DNA of 64,000 nt, from positions 682,001-746,000 of the forward strand of contig NZ_BPFJ01000002.1 in the NCBI RefSeq assembly GCF_019972115.1. The letters run 5' to 3'. The notes under the pieces are model-generated. The model worked only from the letters and a program-made list of their open reading frames with translations. It was not told where the DNA came from and searched no databases. Positions 45,689 to 55,336 of this stretch are shown here, piece by piece. The stretch's first letter is position 1; each line of letters opens with the position of its first letter. Source of the DNA: Sulfurovum sp. TSL6. GTDB lineage: Bacteria; Campylobacterota; Campylobacteria; Campylobacterales; Sulfurovaceae. A program made the position numbers and the translations under genes.

Positions 45689-46629
45689 ATCTCTTTTCTC
45701 AAATCCATCTCTCTATACATATCTCCTACCTCTTTTTCATAACCATTGAAAAGCAAAGTTCTCTGTTTCACAAATTTTCCCAGTACACGTTCTGTCTTTT
45801 GAGACCATCTGGGGTGGTCAACCTCAGGATTTACATTGGCATAGAATCCAAACTCTTTTGGATTTTCCTTCTGCCAGGTATTGAGAGGTTGCTTCTCTAT
45901 AAATGAGATTTTATCTATAGATTTGATGGATTTAAAACCGTATTTCCAAGGTACGACCAATCGGATAGGGGCACCATTTTGGTTTTCTAATGTTTTACCG
46001 TAGAGACCGACGGCTAAAAGGGTTAAAGGATTCAATGCTTCATCCATTCTCAAGCCTTCAGTATAGGGGTAAGTGAGTGTAGCAAATATTCCTCTTCTTT
46101 GATCAGGAAACATTTCTTCATCATATTTGGTCCAGAATTGTACATATTTTGCACTTTTTAAAGGTTTGACATCCTGTATGAGTTTTTGTAATTCAAATCC
46201 TATCCATGGTACGACCATTGCCCAGCCTTCCACACATCTAAATCTATAGATCCTCTCCTCTAAAGCATACTTCTTCATAAGTTCTTCCACATCTAATGTA
46301 AGCGGCTTTTCGACCAGTCCGTCTATGGTTATCGTCCATGCTTCAGTGTTCATATCTTTGGCTAAAGCTTTAACCCCTCTTTTGCTGGTGGTAAATTCAT
46401 AAAAATTATTATAAGAAGTGATTTGTTTAAATGTATTCAATTTCAAATGATCTCTATTTGGATCTTTTTTAAATGTGAGGTTAGGGAGAGGAAGATTCTC
46501 TTTTGCCATAAGTTCCATCAGTGTTGATGAAGCTATAATAGAGGCAGCACCCAACTTTAAAAAACTTCTTCTTTGATTAAAAAGTATTTCCGGTGTGATG
46601 TCTATAGGGTTAAGCTGTTGCATCATCAT
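45685..46629 (-). CDS. msrP: Protein-methionine-sulfoxide reductase, molybdopterin subunit
   Basis: This 314-residue periplasmic Moco enzyme (YedY) carries a Tat signal (NQRRSFLKLGAAS, residues 18-30). The molybdenum-ligand Cys lies in YRFRCVEGWAMVVPW (about residues 128-142), and conserved GAPIRLVVPWKYGFKSIKSI is present near 220-239. It repairs methionine sulfoxide in exported proteins together with MsrQ. Export requires the Tat system and Moco; mobA for bis-MGD is elsewhere in this window, although MsrP uses the simple Moco form. A TATAAT lies just upstream at about 46644-46649. Confidence 0.93.
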   Translation of the reverse strand: MMMQQLNPIDITPEILFNQRRSFLKLGAASIIASSTLMELMAKENLPLPNLTFKKDPNRDHLKLNTFKQITSYNNFYEFTTSKRGVKALAKDMNTEAWTITIDGLVEKPLTLDVEELMKKYALEERIYRFRCVEGWAMVVPWIGFELQKLIQDVKPLKSAKYVQFWTKYDEEMFPDQRRGIFATLTYPYTEGLRMDEALNPLTLLAVGLYGKTLENQNGAPIRLVVPWKYGFKSIKSIDKISFIEKQPLNTWQKENPKEFGFYANVNPEVDHPRWSQKTERVLGKFVKQRTLLFNGYEKEVGDMYREMDLRKEI

Positions 46630-46746
46630 CCTTTCTTACTGATGAATTATAGGCTACTATATACGTTTAGTGTGCACTTTGTGTAGATTGTAATAAGAAG
46701 TGTTCAAAAAAGAGGAAGTGCATGCATTTTAAAAGTACCCATGCAT

Positions 46747-46828
46747 AAAAAAACGTTAAAACAGATGACGAGTGTTGTATTCAAAAAGGAGATTACAATA
46801 AAAAAATTGTAATTTATCTGTTTTAACG
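46747..46828 (-). terminator. Long nested hairpin followed by a T run (minus strand)
   Basis: CGTTAAAACAGAT (46754-46766) and ATCTGTTTTAACG (46816-46828) form a perfect 13-bp stem. Inside it ATTACAAT (46792-46799) pairs with ATTGTAAT (46806-46813). On the minus strand seven T residues (46747-46753) follow the stem directly, so it can end minus-strand transcription about 200 nt past nifU. Confidence 0.65.
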
Positions 46829-46984
46829 CCCATAGATTAGGAATTAATGCTATGGAAAGTTAGTATAACCTAGATAATTCAATCAATATAGTTGTTTCTG
46901 TATATTTATTAATCAATTAAAAGAAATGTAGGTAATTTTGAAATGATTGATGATCTTCAAATGGATAATTTAGTTTTAAATGAA

Positions 46985-47004
46985 CCTAAGGCAAAAGCCT
47001 CAGG
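46985..47004 (-). terminator. Hairpin directly after nifU
   Basis: CCT-A-AGGC and GCCT-C-AGG pair around AAAA, 24 nt past the nifU stop; on the minus strand a short T-rich stretch follows. Weak terminator or mRNA 3'-end stabiliser. Confidence 0.45.
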
Positions 47005-47028
47005 TGTAAAATGAAAAAGGAAGAGAGA

Positions 47029-48003
47029 TTAGATTGGTAAAACCCTGATATTCTCATCCAGTTTCTCTTTTAAGATATTTTCTATCGCGAAAAGTGTACC
47101 TGTACTTGAACTTGCACAACCAGAACATGCACCTAAATAACGGATATAAATGTCAAAGTTCTCACCGTTCTCTTTGATGTCCAGGATCTCCATGTCACCG
47201 CCATCCATGACAAGCATTTGTCTGATATTTTCATCTACTACCTTGTCCACCGCTTTGATACGTTGAACGATAGTCATTTTGGCAAAATCAGCCCCGGCAC
47301 CACTTTCATTACCAAGTGTTGCACCAGCAGCCATTTTTTCTTTTTCGTGTTCTTCCAACAAGTCTACAAGATACACATCTTTTTCTTCGTGTCCACCAGG
47401 TTTGATACATGATTTACAAAATGCACCCGCTTTTGTGTAATCTGTGATTTGTTCAACTGTTGTAAGGTCATTTAGACGAATTACCTCTTGCAGTGTAGAG
47501 AGGGTTACACGTGCACATTCACACACGATCACTTCCTCTTCCAAGCTTTCTATATCTACACCTTTGTATTGTGCAGCAGCTTTTTTGATCACATCATAAG
47601 CCATAACAGAACAGTGCATTTTTTGCGGTGGAACTGCAGGCGTATCTGCATCATCACGCATTGCTTTTTCAACGTCAATATTCGTGATCTTTACTGCTTC
47701 ATCAACTGTTTTACCTTTACAAAGTTCAGCCATCGTGTCAGAAGAGGCAATAGCAGTACCACAACCAAAACTTTTAAACTTAGATGAAAGAATCTTGTCT
47801 GTTTCAGGCTCAACTGCCCAGTAAAGTCTTACGGCATCTCCACAACTCTCTGCACCAAAGTCAGCAACGATGAGTTTAGCACCCATCGCTTCCGCTTCTT
47901 CTTCTGTGATCTCACCCATGTTTTGTGGGTTGTTCATTAAATCTGTTACTTTATTGCTGTACTCATCCCAGATGGTACCGCCTACTAAACTATCTATACC
48001 CAT
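47029..48003 (-). CDS. nifU: NifU-type Fe-S cluster assembly scaffold
   Basis: This 324-residue scaffold has all three NifU parts. An IscU-like N-terminal domain has Cys in GAESCGD, FKSFGCGTAIASSD and KMHCSV. A central [2Fe-2S] ferredoxin-like domain carries VCECARV and FCKSCIKPGG. A C-terminal Nfu domain has the YLGACSGCASS cluster motif. It receives sulfur from NifS, encoded 28 nt upstream, and builds clusters for general use in organisms lacking Isc/Suf. It is the second gene of the nifS-nifU operon. Confidence 0.95.
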   Translation of the reverse strand: MGIDSLVGGTIWDEYSNKVTDLMNNPQNMGEITEEEAEAMGAKLIVADFGAESCGDAVRLYWAVEPETDKILSSKFKSFGCGTAIASSDTMAELCKGKTVDEAVKITNIDVEKAMRDDADTPAVPPQKMHCSVMAYDVIKKAAAQYKGVDIESLEEEVIVCECARVTLSTLQEVIRLNDLTTVEQITDYTKAGAFCKSCIKPGGHEEKDVYLVDLLEEHEKEKMAAGATLGNESGAGADFAKMTIVQRIKAVDKVVDENIRQMLVMDGGDMEILDIKENGENFDIYIRYLGACSGCASSSTGTLFAIENILKEKLDENIRVLPI

Positions 48004-48031
48004 TTTATATCCTTTATTAAATTTTTATCTA

Positions 48032-49237
<1,206 letters not shown>

Positions 49238-49310
49238 TCATTTTCTCCTTTGAATAGAACAAAATCCATTCAATTTTATTTAATTTTTTGTTTGTAACGA
49301 TACTCATTTT

Positions 49311-49335
49311 AATTAAGACTATTTTAGTCCTAATT
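49311..49335. promoter_or_regulatory. IscR type-1-like operator upstream of nifS-nifU
   Basis: The site reads AATTA-A-GACTATTTTAGTC-C-TAATT: a 25-nt dyad with one mismatched pair. The centre (49317-49329) fits the IscR type-1 core GACTRWWWYAGTC exactly; the outer bases do not fit the E. coli consensus. No IscR/Rrf2 gene lies in the window. The 262-nt gap (49238-49499) otherwise holds the folE 3' hairpin and nothing recognised. Confidence 0.6.
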
Positions 49336-49472
49336 GGTTTAACGCATAATACGATGTTATTCTTAAATTAAGATAAATTCTAAGTGAAAGAGGATGATTC
49401 TACTCTGATTTATATCTAAAGAGAGCGTTTAAATAGGGGCTGTCTATAGAATGTATAGGCAAGTAACAAGAG

Positions 49473-49498
49473 CCAAATACGGAGAGTGTCCGTTTTGG
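49473..49498 (-). terminator. Hairpin after folE
   Basis: CCAAA-ACGGA and TCCGT-TTTGG pair with one bulged base around a 5-nt loop, 1 nt past the folE stop. The T tract is weak on the minus strand. Confidence 0.45.
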
Positions 49499-49499
49499 T

Positions 49500-50081
49500 T
49501 TAAAAATTTGAAGGGGTAGGTGTATTAATAAGGTTATAAAATTCATTTCTGGTACGTTCATCACTTTTAAAGAGACCGCGTAGTGCAGAACTGACTGTCG
49601 TTGAATTGATCTTTTGGACCCCTCTCATTTCCATACACATATGACGTGCATGAACGACTACTGCTACACCCTTAGGCTTGATCGTTTCTGAAATGGCATC
49701 TGCTATCTGTTCTGTCATCTGTTCTTGTATCTGTAAACGTCTGGCATAGACATTGACGATGCGAGGGATCTTGGAGAGACCCACTACTTTTCCGTCGGGT
49801 ATGTATGCCACATGTGCACGCCCTATAATAGGTAGCATGTGATGTTCACACATAGAGTAGAATTCGATGTCACGTACGAGTACCATTTCATCATTGCTTG
49901 TGCTGAAAAGAGCCTGATTAAGGATTTTTTTTGGATCCTGGTCATAACCCTCTGTAAGAAACTTCAGAGCTTTGGCCACACGGCTGGGTGTTTGAAGTAA
50001 TCCTTCACGTTTCGGATCTTCTCCTAAAAGTTCAAGGACTTTGGTTACAGCTTGTTCAAATTCTTCTTCTTTATTCATCAT
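49500..50081 (-). CDS. folE: GTP cyclohydrolase I
   Basis: This 193-residue enzyme starts folate synthesis by converting GTP to dihydroneopterin triphosphate. The zinc ligands are in [12 protein letters not shown] (about residues 86-97) and in [13 protein letters not shown] (about 154-166). [14 protein letters not shown] is the typical helix between. Length is standard. The repeat unit at 50101-50130 lies just upstream, between folE and mutY, so the two may not share a promoter. Confidence 0.96.
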   Translation of the reverse strand: MMNKEEEFEQAVTKVLELLGEDPKREGLLQTPSRVAKALKFLTEGYDQDPKKILNQALFSTSNDEMVLVRDIEFYSMCEHHMLPIIGRAHVAYIPDGKVVGLSKIPRIVNVYARRLQIQEQMTEQIADAISETIKPKGVAVVVHARHMCMEMRGVQKINSTTVSSALRGLFKSDERTRNEFYNLINTPTPSNF

Positions 50082-50100
50082 GGTATATCCTGCCTATGTG

Positions 50101-50130
50101 TCATTCCCGGGTCAAGCCCGAGAATGACGG
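50101..50130. repeat. Dispersed palindromic repeat unit
   Basis: TCATTC (50101-50106) pairs with GAATGA (50122-50127) and CGGG with CCCG inside, with one mismatch and the loop TCAAG. The bases 50104-50128 match 10636-10660 at about 20 of 25 positions, and the reverse complement shares its first ten and last seven bases with 10554-10581. Confidence 0.55.
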
Positions 50131-50143
50131 ATGCATTTATTTT

Positions 50144-51091
50144 TCACATTGTAGCTAAAAACAATTTAACAATCTTCTCATCCACTTTGGAGATAGCGAG
50201 TTTTTGTATTTCATCTTCACTGAAGTAGTCAGATTTTTCAGGACTATGCTCATAATAGACATAGACTTTGCAGATGAGCTTAAAGTGTGTATAGGCATGG
50301 GTGACTTCACCTAGATACTCAGAGGCACACTCTGGGATCTCCACAGATTCAAATCCCCATAGGCCATGCAGGAATTTACCTTCTCTTTGCGTCAGTGAAA
50401 GTTTATCTTCATATACACGGATGAGAATATTCTGTTCTCTGGTGGGGACCACACGTCTTTTTTTTGTAGGGTATCGTGTAGGTTCTTCCTTTCCTTTACA
50501 GATGTCACCGAGAGGACAGATCTCACATTTTGGATTTCTAGGCAAACAGATGGTTGCCCCTATATCCATCATCGCCTGGTTGTAGTCAAAAGAATTGACT
50601 TTGTCTACCAGGTCGTAAGCGATTTCCCAAAGTTTTTTATCCGTGGGTGTGATGAGTTGATGTAAACGGCAAAGTATACGTTTTACATTGGCTTCCATAA
50701 TGGGAACCGGTTGGTTAAAGGCGAAGGCTGCCACTGCATGTGCAGTATTTTGACCTATGCCGGGAAGTTTAATGAGTTCCTCTATATCACTTGGCAGTTC
50801 ATCTACAAGTGTAGCAGTCTTATGTAAATTTTTGGCACGATTATAGTAGCCAAGCCCTTCCCACATCTTTAGCACATCATCCAGAGGTGCTTCACCTAAA
50901 CTCTTAAGGGTAGGAAAACGTTCAATAAAAGGAATATAGTATTTCTCCAACACGGTTTTCACTTGTGTCTGCTGAAGCATCACTTCTGAGAGGTAGATAT
51001 AATAGGTTTCATCCGTATTACGCCAGGGCAAGTCCAGTCGTCCATATTCTTGGTACCAGTTTTGGATATTTTGGTGGGTTTGTCTATACAT
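50144..51091 (-). CDS. mutY: A/G-specific adenine DNA glycosylase
   Basis: This 315-residue repair enzyme removes adenine mispaired with 8-oxoguanine. It has a helix-hairpin-helix LIKLPGIGQNTAHAVAAFAF (about residues 107-126) with the catalytic Asp in QAMMDIGATIC, and a [4Fe-4S] cluster motif CLPRNPKCEICPLGDIC. A shortened C-terminal NUDIX-like domain recognises oxoG. LPWRNTDETYYIYLSEVMLQQTQV is the family N-terminus. It is slightly shorter than E. coli MutY (350). Confidence 0.95.
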   Translation of the reverse strand: MYRQTHQNIQNWYQEYGRLDLPWRNTDETYYIYLSEVMLQQTQVKTVLEKYYIPFIERFPTLKSLGEAPLDDVLKMWEGLGYYNRAKNLHKTATLVDELPSDIEELIKLPGIGQNTAHAVAAFAFNQPVPIMEANVKRILCRLHQLITPTDKKLWEIAYDLVDKVNSFDYNQAMMDIGATICLPRNPKCEICPLGDICKGKEEPTRYPTKKRRVVPTREQNILIRVYEDKLSLTQREGKFLHGLWGFESVEIPECASEYLGEVTHAYTHFKLICKVYVYYEHSPEKSDYFSEDEIQKLAISKVDEKIVKLFLATM

Positions 51092-51341
51092 GATGGGATT
51101 ATAGCATGTGTAGCTTTGTACGTGTAGAATGTATGATAAAGCTCTCTAAGATATATTTAGTGAAAGCGTAAAGAGGCAATGATAGAGAGGTTTTTGCAAA
51201 AAAGTGAATGATAAAAATGATACAGAAAAGTACTTTGTAAGAGAGAATTTGATGAAAGTACAGTTTATTTGATGGTTAAACACATATTAATGCAATTTTC
51301 ATTACCATAAGAGATTCTATTGAACACTATAAGGAAGACGT

Positions 51342-52340
51342 ATGAAATTAAATAAAGTGATATTGGCATTTTTGATGCTTGTTGGAGTCGCACAGGCAGA
51401 TGTGCATTCAAACATGGCAGAAACAAAACTTACAGCAGAACTTTGGGGAAATGAAGGTAATCAAGCGGTCCAGTTGGATGCGTTGATCAAAAAGTCAGAG
51501 TCAATTGGTTATTCTGTGGTGCAAGCTAACAAAAATATACAGGTACATTATCAAAACATGTTCAAAGAGAAAACTTTGGAGATGATCTCTTTCTATGGTC
51601 TTGTAAATCCAGAAGCACTTAGACCACTTTTCCTTAAAAACCCGGATTTTGGTGCCTATGCTCCCTTTAACTTCTTTGGCTATAAAACGCTTGATAAAGA
51701 AAAAGATGATAACACTTGGTATGGACACCTTGCTCCAGATACGATGTTGGACATCATTGGGGAGAAAGATCCGGAGACAAGGAAAGAGTTTACAGCTATG
51801 ATACATTCCTTTGATGCATTGGTAGAAAAAGAGATGAAGCCTATGAAATCAAAAAGATTTGAACATACGAAGCCATTACCGAAAAATGGATTGACAAGAA
51901 TGGTGAAAAAGTTTGAAAGAACAGATGATATAGAAACATTTGTTGAAGATTTTGTCATGGACCATGACGGACGTTTCTCTCAACATAATTTTATTATTGC
52001 CGGATTCATTGATTTTAAATTTGAATATGCTGATATGGAACTGGAATTTGACAAATATGATGCTTACTGGGTCTCTATGCTTTGTCACTTTGAATTTTCA
52101 AACTCCATCTTTAACAGAGGTATGCCTGAAGCAGGTATGTTCGCACCATGTTCAGTCTACTTCTATATTCCTAAAGGGAGCAATGAACTTCACGTAGGGT
52201 ATGCATCTGTGGATAATTGGATCAATGCACTCAACTTTAAAGACCAAAAACGTATCGATTATATGAGAGCGATCGATGCAGAAGTCGTTGAAACCTTTAA
52301 AGAGATGGGCTTTGAAGTGGTAACACTCGGTAAAGACTGA
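51342..52340 (+). CDS. Exported DUF302-like protein A
   Basis: This 332-residue protein has a signal peptide (residues 1-19, VGVAQA-DV). The mature part looks like two DUF302-type domains. The first has the IKKSESIGYSVVQ start and a phrase about PEALRPLFLKNPDFGAYAPF. The second (about 200-330) has MFAPCSVYFYIPKGSNELHVGYAS and ends FKEMGFEV. DUF302 domains are of unknown function and occur in periplasmic proteins of sulfur-oxidising and other bacteria. A 53-nt gap separates it from the related next gene. The 250 nt upstream shows no gene. Confidence 0.65.
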   Translation: MKLNKVILAFLMLVGVAQADVHSNMAETKLTAELWGNEGNQAVQLDALIKKSESIGYSVVQANKNIQVHYQNMFKEKTLEMISFYGLVNPEALRPLFLKNPDFGAYAPFNFFGYKTLDKEKDDNTWYGHLAPDTMLDIIGEKDPETRKEFTAMIHSFDALVEKEMKPMKSKRFEHTKPLPKNGLTRMVKKFERTDDIETFVEDFVMDHDGRFSQHNFIIAGFIDFKFEYADMELEFDKYDAYWVSMLCHFEFSNSIFNRGMPEAGMFAPCSVYFYIPKGSNELHVGYASVDNWINALNFKDQKRIDYMRAIDAEVVETFKEMGFEVVTLGKD

Positions 52341-52393
52341 TCGAGAAAGTTGAAGCAAGAGTGATGAAAAAAATTAAAAAAAGGGATACATAG

Positions 52394-53200
52394 ATGAAAT
52401 TGATCAACATAATATTAGCATTTTTATTGGCGTTGGCTACTGCACAAGCTGAAAGTACTAAACTGGATATATCTGCACCTGCACCTGAAGTGCTTAGTAC
52501 CTATTATGCAGCCAAAGCACAAGATGCCAAAAAAGTACAGTCAAAATTGAAAGCCAATGGTTTTTCCATTTTGGCTGTGACTGCACCGATCAAAGGTTCT
52601 ATTGTTATTACAGTGACAAATAAAGAATTAAAAGCTACAAACACTTGGTTGGCAACCTTGAATGTACTTGTCAATGAAAAAGAAGTGCGTGTACAAAATC
52701 CATCATACTTTGGTGCAGCATACCTTCAAGACACGTTTAAATATGGTCAGTTTGCCGGGACATTGAAGTCTCTTCAAAAAGCACTGGGTGATCTTTATAC
52801 AGTAGAAGATGAGTTTAAACTTGCAAAACTTCCTAACTATCAGTTTATGATGGGTATGGCTCATGTAGAAGATACGATCGGAGTAGCTGAAGGTGAAGAT
52901 TTGGAAACAAAACTCAAAGACAATAAATATATAAGTTATAGCCTTAAACTTCCTAATGGTTCAACGCTTGTCGGGCATAATCTAAGAAGCAGAACTAATA
53001 AGTTTCTTGTTAAGATCGATGCAGTACATAATGCACAGATACTGCCATATAGAAGCATCATCAAAGAGGGTAAGGCCGTGATGCTGGACCCTAAATATTA
53101 TTTGGCGGTTTCTCTGCCTCTTTTAAGTATGACAGAGTTTATGAAGATAGCCTCTGCTCCTGGTAATATAGAAAAAGACATTAAAAGAAGTTATAAATAG
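52394..53200 (+). CDS. Exported DUF302-like protein B
   Basis: This 268-residue periplasmic protein has a signal peptide (about residues 1-19, ATAQA-ES) closely resembling that of the preceding gene (MKLxxxILAFL). KVQSKLKANGFSILA and the later KYYLAVSLPLLSMTEF resemble the DUF302 fold. It is less conserved than protein A, and I assign it to the same group mainly by position, length and signal peptide. The two probably form a pair in the periplasm. A strong terminator follows 13 nt past its stop. Confidence 0.55.
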   Translation: MKLINIILAFLLALATAQAESTKLDISAPAPEVLSTYYAAKAQDAKKVQSKLKANGFSILAVTAPIKGSIVITVTNKELKATNTWLATLNVLVNEKEVRVQNPSYFGAAYLQDTFKYGQFAGTLKSLQKALGDLYTVEDEFKLAKLPNYQFMMGMAHVEDTIGVAEGEDLETKLKDNKYISYSLKLPNGSTLVGHNLRSRTNKFLVKIDAVHNAQILPYRSIIKEGKAVMLDPKYYLAVSLPLLSMTEFMKIASAPGNIEKDIKRSYK

Positions 53201-53213
53201 TTTGATTTTTTAG

Positions 53214-53241
53214 CTCTCCAGAGTCGCTCTGGAGAGTTTTT
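53214..53241 (+). terminator. Strong intrinsic terminator
   Basis: CTCTCCAGAG and CTCTGGAGAG form a perfect 10-bp stem with a TCG loop, followed by five T residues. It ends the DUF302 gene pair and insulates tig. Confidence 0.93.
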
Positions 53242-53333
53242 CTAGCAACCCCTTTTCCTCCTATCATTTTAACGCTTATTGGTATTTCAACTTTATTTAG
53301 ATAAAATCACGTAATTATATATAAAGGATTGTA

Positions 53334-54626
53334 GTGAAAGTTACAGTAAACAAAGTAGACGACGCAAATATTATCGTAAGCGGTACTATAGAAAACAGTG
53401 CTGTTGAAGAGAACATTAACAAGATGGCTGTTCAAGCTGGTAAAGAGATGAAAGTAGATGGATTCAGAAAAGGTAAAGTACCTGCCCACGTAGTGAAAAA
53501 GCTGCATGGTGACAAGCTTGCACAGGATGCTGAAGGTGAAGTACTCAGAGAGCTTATTGATGCGGGTATGAAAGAAGCCGGTATCAATCCTGCAGATATG
53601 CTCGGTCAGCCTACCTTTAAAAAGTATGAAAAAACTGATTCAGGTATTGATGTGGAAGTAGAGATCTCTACTAGACCGGTATTCGAAGCGGAAGGTCATA
53701 TGGATGTACTTCCTGCCTTTGAAAGACCAACAGCATCAGAAAAAGATATCCAAGAGAAACTTGATGAGATCGCTTCACAGCAAGCACCTTATGAAAAGAT
53801 CAAAAGAAAACGTATGGTAAGAGACGGTGACATGGTAGTGATCGACTTTGAAGGTTTTGTTGACGGTGTAGCATTTGACGGTGGTAAAGCTGAAAAATTC
53901 AGCCTTAAGATCGGTTCTGGACAATTCATCCCAGGATTTGAAGAACAGATCATCGGTATGAAGTATGATGAAGAGAAAACAGTGACAGTAACTTTCCCGG
54001 AAGAGTATCAGTCAGCTGACCTTGCAGGTAAAGAAGCAGAATTCAAAGTAAAACTTCATGAAATCCAAGAGCAGGTACCAGCAGAGCTTAACGATGAATT
54101 GGCACAAAAACTTCTTCAAGGTGAAGAGAATGCAACACTTGAAATGTTGACTGACAGAGTTAAAACTCAGATCGAATCAACAGAGATTTCAAAACTTTAT
54201 AACGAAGACCTCAAACCAAAATTGGTTGAAGCATTGGTGGCTAAATTTGATTTTGCATTGCCAAACAATATTGTTGAACAAGAGATCGATGCAAAGATCA
54301 ATGCAAAAGCACAGCAAATGAGTGAAGAGGAACTTAACTCTTTCAAAGACAATCCTGAAAAAGTTGAAGCACTCCGTGAAGAAGTAAGAGAAGATGCAGT
54401 AGCCTCTGTAAAAGCGACATTTATCGTAGATGCCTTGGCTAAAAAAGAAGATGTATCTGTAGATGATCAAGAAGTATCACAAGCCATTTACTACGAAGCG
54501 ATGATGAGTGGTCAAGATCCACAAGAAGTGATCAAATACTACCAGGAGAACAATCTTCTCCCAGCTGTGAAGATGGGTATGATCGAAGATAAACTCTTTG
54601 GTAAGATGTTAGGTTTAGATAAATAA
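53334..54626 (+). CDS. tig: Trigger factor
   Basis: This 430-residue ribosome-associated chaperone has the N-terminal ribosome-binding motif GFRKGKVPAHVVKK (about residues 42-55). The FKBP-type prolyl isomerase domain (about 155-240, VVIDFEGFVDGVAFDGG and FIPGFEEQIIGM) and an all-helical C-terminal domain follow. The start is a GTG with AAAGGA-like AAAGG 5-6 nt upstream. It precedes clpP and def, so the three deal with nascent chains and proteolysis; two RNA hairpins lie between tig and clpP. Confidence 0.96.
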   Translation: MKVTVNKVDDANIIVSGTIENSAVEENINKMAVQAGKEMKVDGFRKGKVPAHVVKKLHGDKLAQDAEGEVLRELIDAGMKEAGINPADMLGQPTFKKYEKTDSGIDVEVEISTRPVFEAEGHMDVLPAFERPTASEKDIQEKLDEIASQQAPYEKIKRKRMVRDGDMVVIDFEGFVDGVAFDGGKAEKFSLKIGSGQFIPGFEEQIIGMKYDEEKTVTVTFPEEYQSADLAGKEAEFKVKLHEIQEQVPAELNDELAQKLLQGEENATLEMLTDRVKTQIESTEISKLYNEDLKPKLVEALVAKFDFALPNNIVEQEIDAKINAKAQQMSEEELNSFKDNPEKVEALREEVREDAVASVKATFIVDALAKKEDVSVDDQEVSQAIYYEAMMSGQDPQEVIKYYQENNLLPAVKMGMIEDKLFGKMLGLDK

Positions 54627-54634
54627 AACAAGCA

Positions 54635-54664
54635 AACAAATAGCAACGTAAGTTGTTATTTGTT
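54635..54664 (+). promoter_or_regulatory. GUAA-tetraloop hairpin after tig
   Basis: AACAAATAGCAAC (54635-54647) pairs with GTTGTTATTTGTT (54652-54664) over 13 continuous pairs, one of them G·U, closed by GTAA, a GNRA-type tetraloop. It starts 8 nt after the tig stop. It may be a terminator or a processing/stability element; the following T-rich stretch is short. Confidence 0.65.
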
Positions 54665-54678
54665 CTGTTAACCTATAG

Positions 54679-54721
54679 AGTGTATAGTTGAGTGGATAAA
54701 AAATCTATTTAACTATATACT
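54679..54721 (+). promoter_or_regulatory. 19-bp hairpin directly upstream of the clpP ribosome binding site
   Basis: Bases 54679-54697 pair with 54703-54721 without a gap around AAAAA. Fifteen pairs are Watson-Crick and four are G·U, all with G on the left arm. The Shine-Dalgarno AAAGG (54726-54730) begins 4 nt after the stem. The structure is fully paired only as plus-strand RNA. Confidence 0.7.
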
Positions 54722-54736
54722 ATTTAAAGGCAAAAA

Positions 54737-55324
54737 ATGAGTTATATTCCATACGTTGTAGAACAGACAGGTAGAGGTGAAAGATCTTACGATATCTATT
54801 CACGGTTACTTAAAGACCGTATTATTATGCTAAGTGGTGAAGTCAATGATCAAGTGGCTTCTACTGTAGTGGCACAACTTCTTTTTCTTGAAGCACAAGA
54901 TCCGGATAAAGATATTTATTTTTACATTAACTCTCCAGGGGGTGTGATCACGTCTGGACTTTCAATGTTCGATACGATGAACTACATCAAACCGGATATT
55001 GTAACAATCTGTATAGGTCAAGCAGCATCTATGGGTGCTTTCTTGCTCTCTTCGGGGACAAAGGGTAAACGTTATGCGCTGCCACATGCACGTATTATGA
55101 TCCACCAGCCTTCAGGTGGTGCGCAAGGACAGTCAACAGATATCCAGATACAAGCACAAGAGATACAAAGACTCAAAGACACATTGAATGAGATCTTGGC
55201 AGAGCAAACAGGTAAAACAACCAAACGTATTGAAAAAGATACAGAGAGAGATAACTTTATGTCAGCTAGAGAAGCATTGGAATACGGGCTTATAGACAAA
55301 GTACTCACAAAAAGCTTTATATAA
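54737..55324 (+). CDS. clpP: ATP-dependent Clp protease proteolytic subunit
   Basis: This 195-residue serine peptidase forms the tetradecameric chamber used with ClpX/ClpA. The catalytic triad is Ser98 (GQAASMGAF), His123 (MIHQPSGG) and Asp172 (ERDNF). [20 protein letters not shown] is the conserved N-terminus. It is followed 12 nt later by def. Its leader contains a long RNA hairpin ending 4 nt before the ribosome binding site, which may control its translation. Confidence 0.97.
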   Translation: MSYIPYVVEQTGRGERSYDIYSRLLKDRIIMLSGEVNDQVASTVVAQLLFLEAQDPDKDIYFYINSPGGVITSGLSMFDTMNYIKPDIVTICIGQAASMGAFLLSSGTKGKRYALPHARIMIHQPSGGAQGQSTDIQIQAQEIQRLKDTLNEILAEQTGKTTKRIEKDTERDNFMSAREALEYGLIDKVLTKSFI

Positions 55325-55336
55325 TAGAGACGGTAT

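Larger units (their letters stand above)
46630..47028. other. 399-nt gap between msrP and nifU
   Basis: This gap contains the msrP promoter region, a large minus-strand terminator-like structure (46747-46828), a hairpin just past nifU (46985-47004) and AT-rich DNA between. A 23-codon plus-strand frame at 46943-47014 is too short and lacks a good ribosome binding site, so I do not call it a gene. Confidence 0.6.

Noticed and set aside
46754-46828. MITE-like transposon from the 13-bp terminal inverted repeats
   Set aside because: No target-site duplication is visible at the ends, and the T run on one side fits a terminator better.
46943-47014. 23-codon plus-strand ORF in the msrP-nifU gap
   Set aside because: It is too short, has a weak ribosome binding site (GTAGGTAA at a poor distance), and overlaps the nifU 3' hairpin; chance is the simpler explanation.
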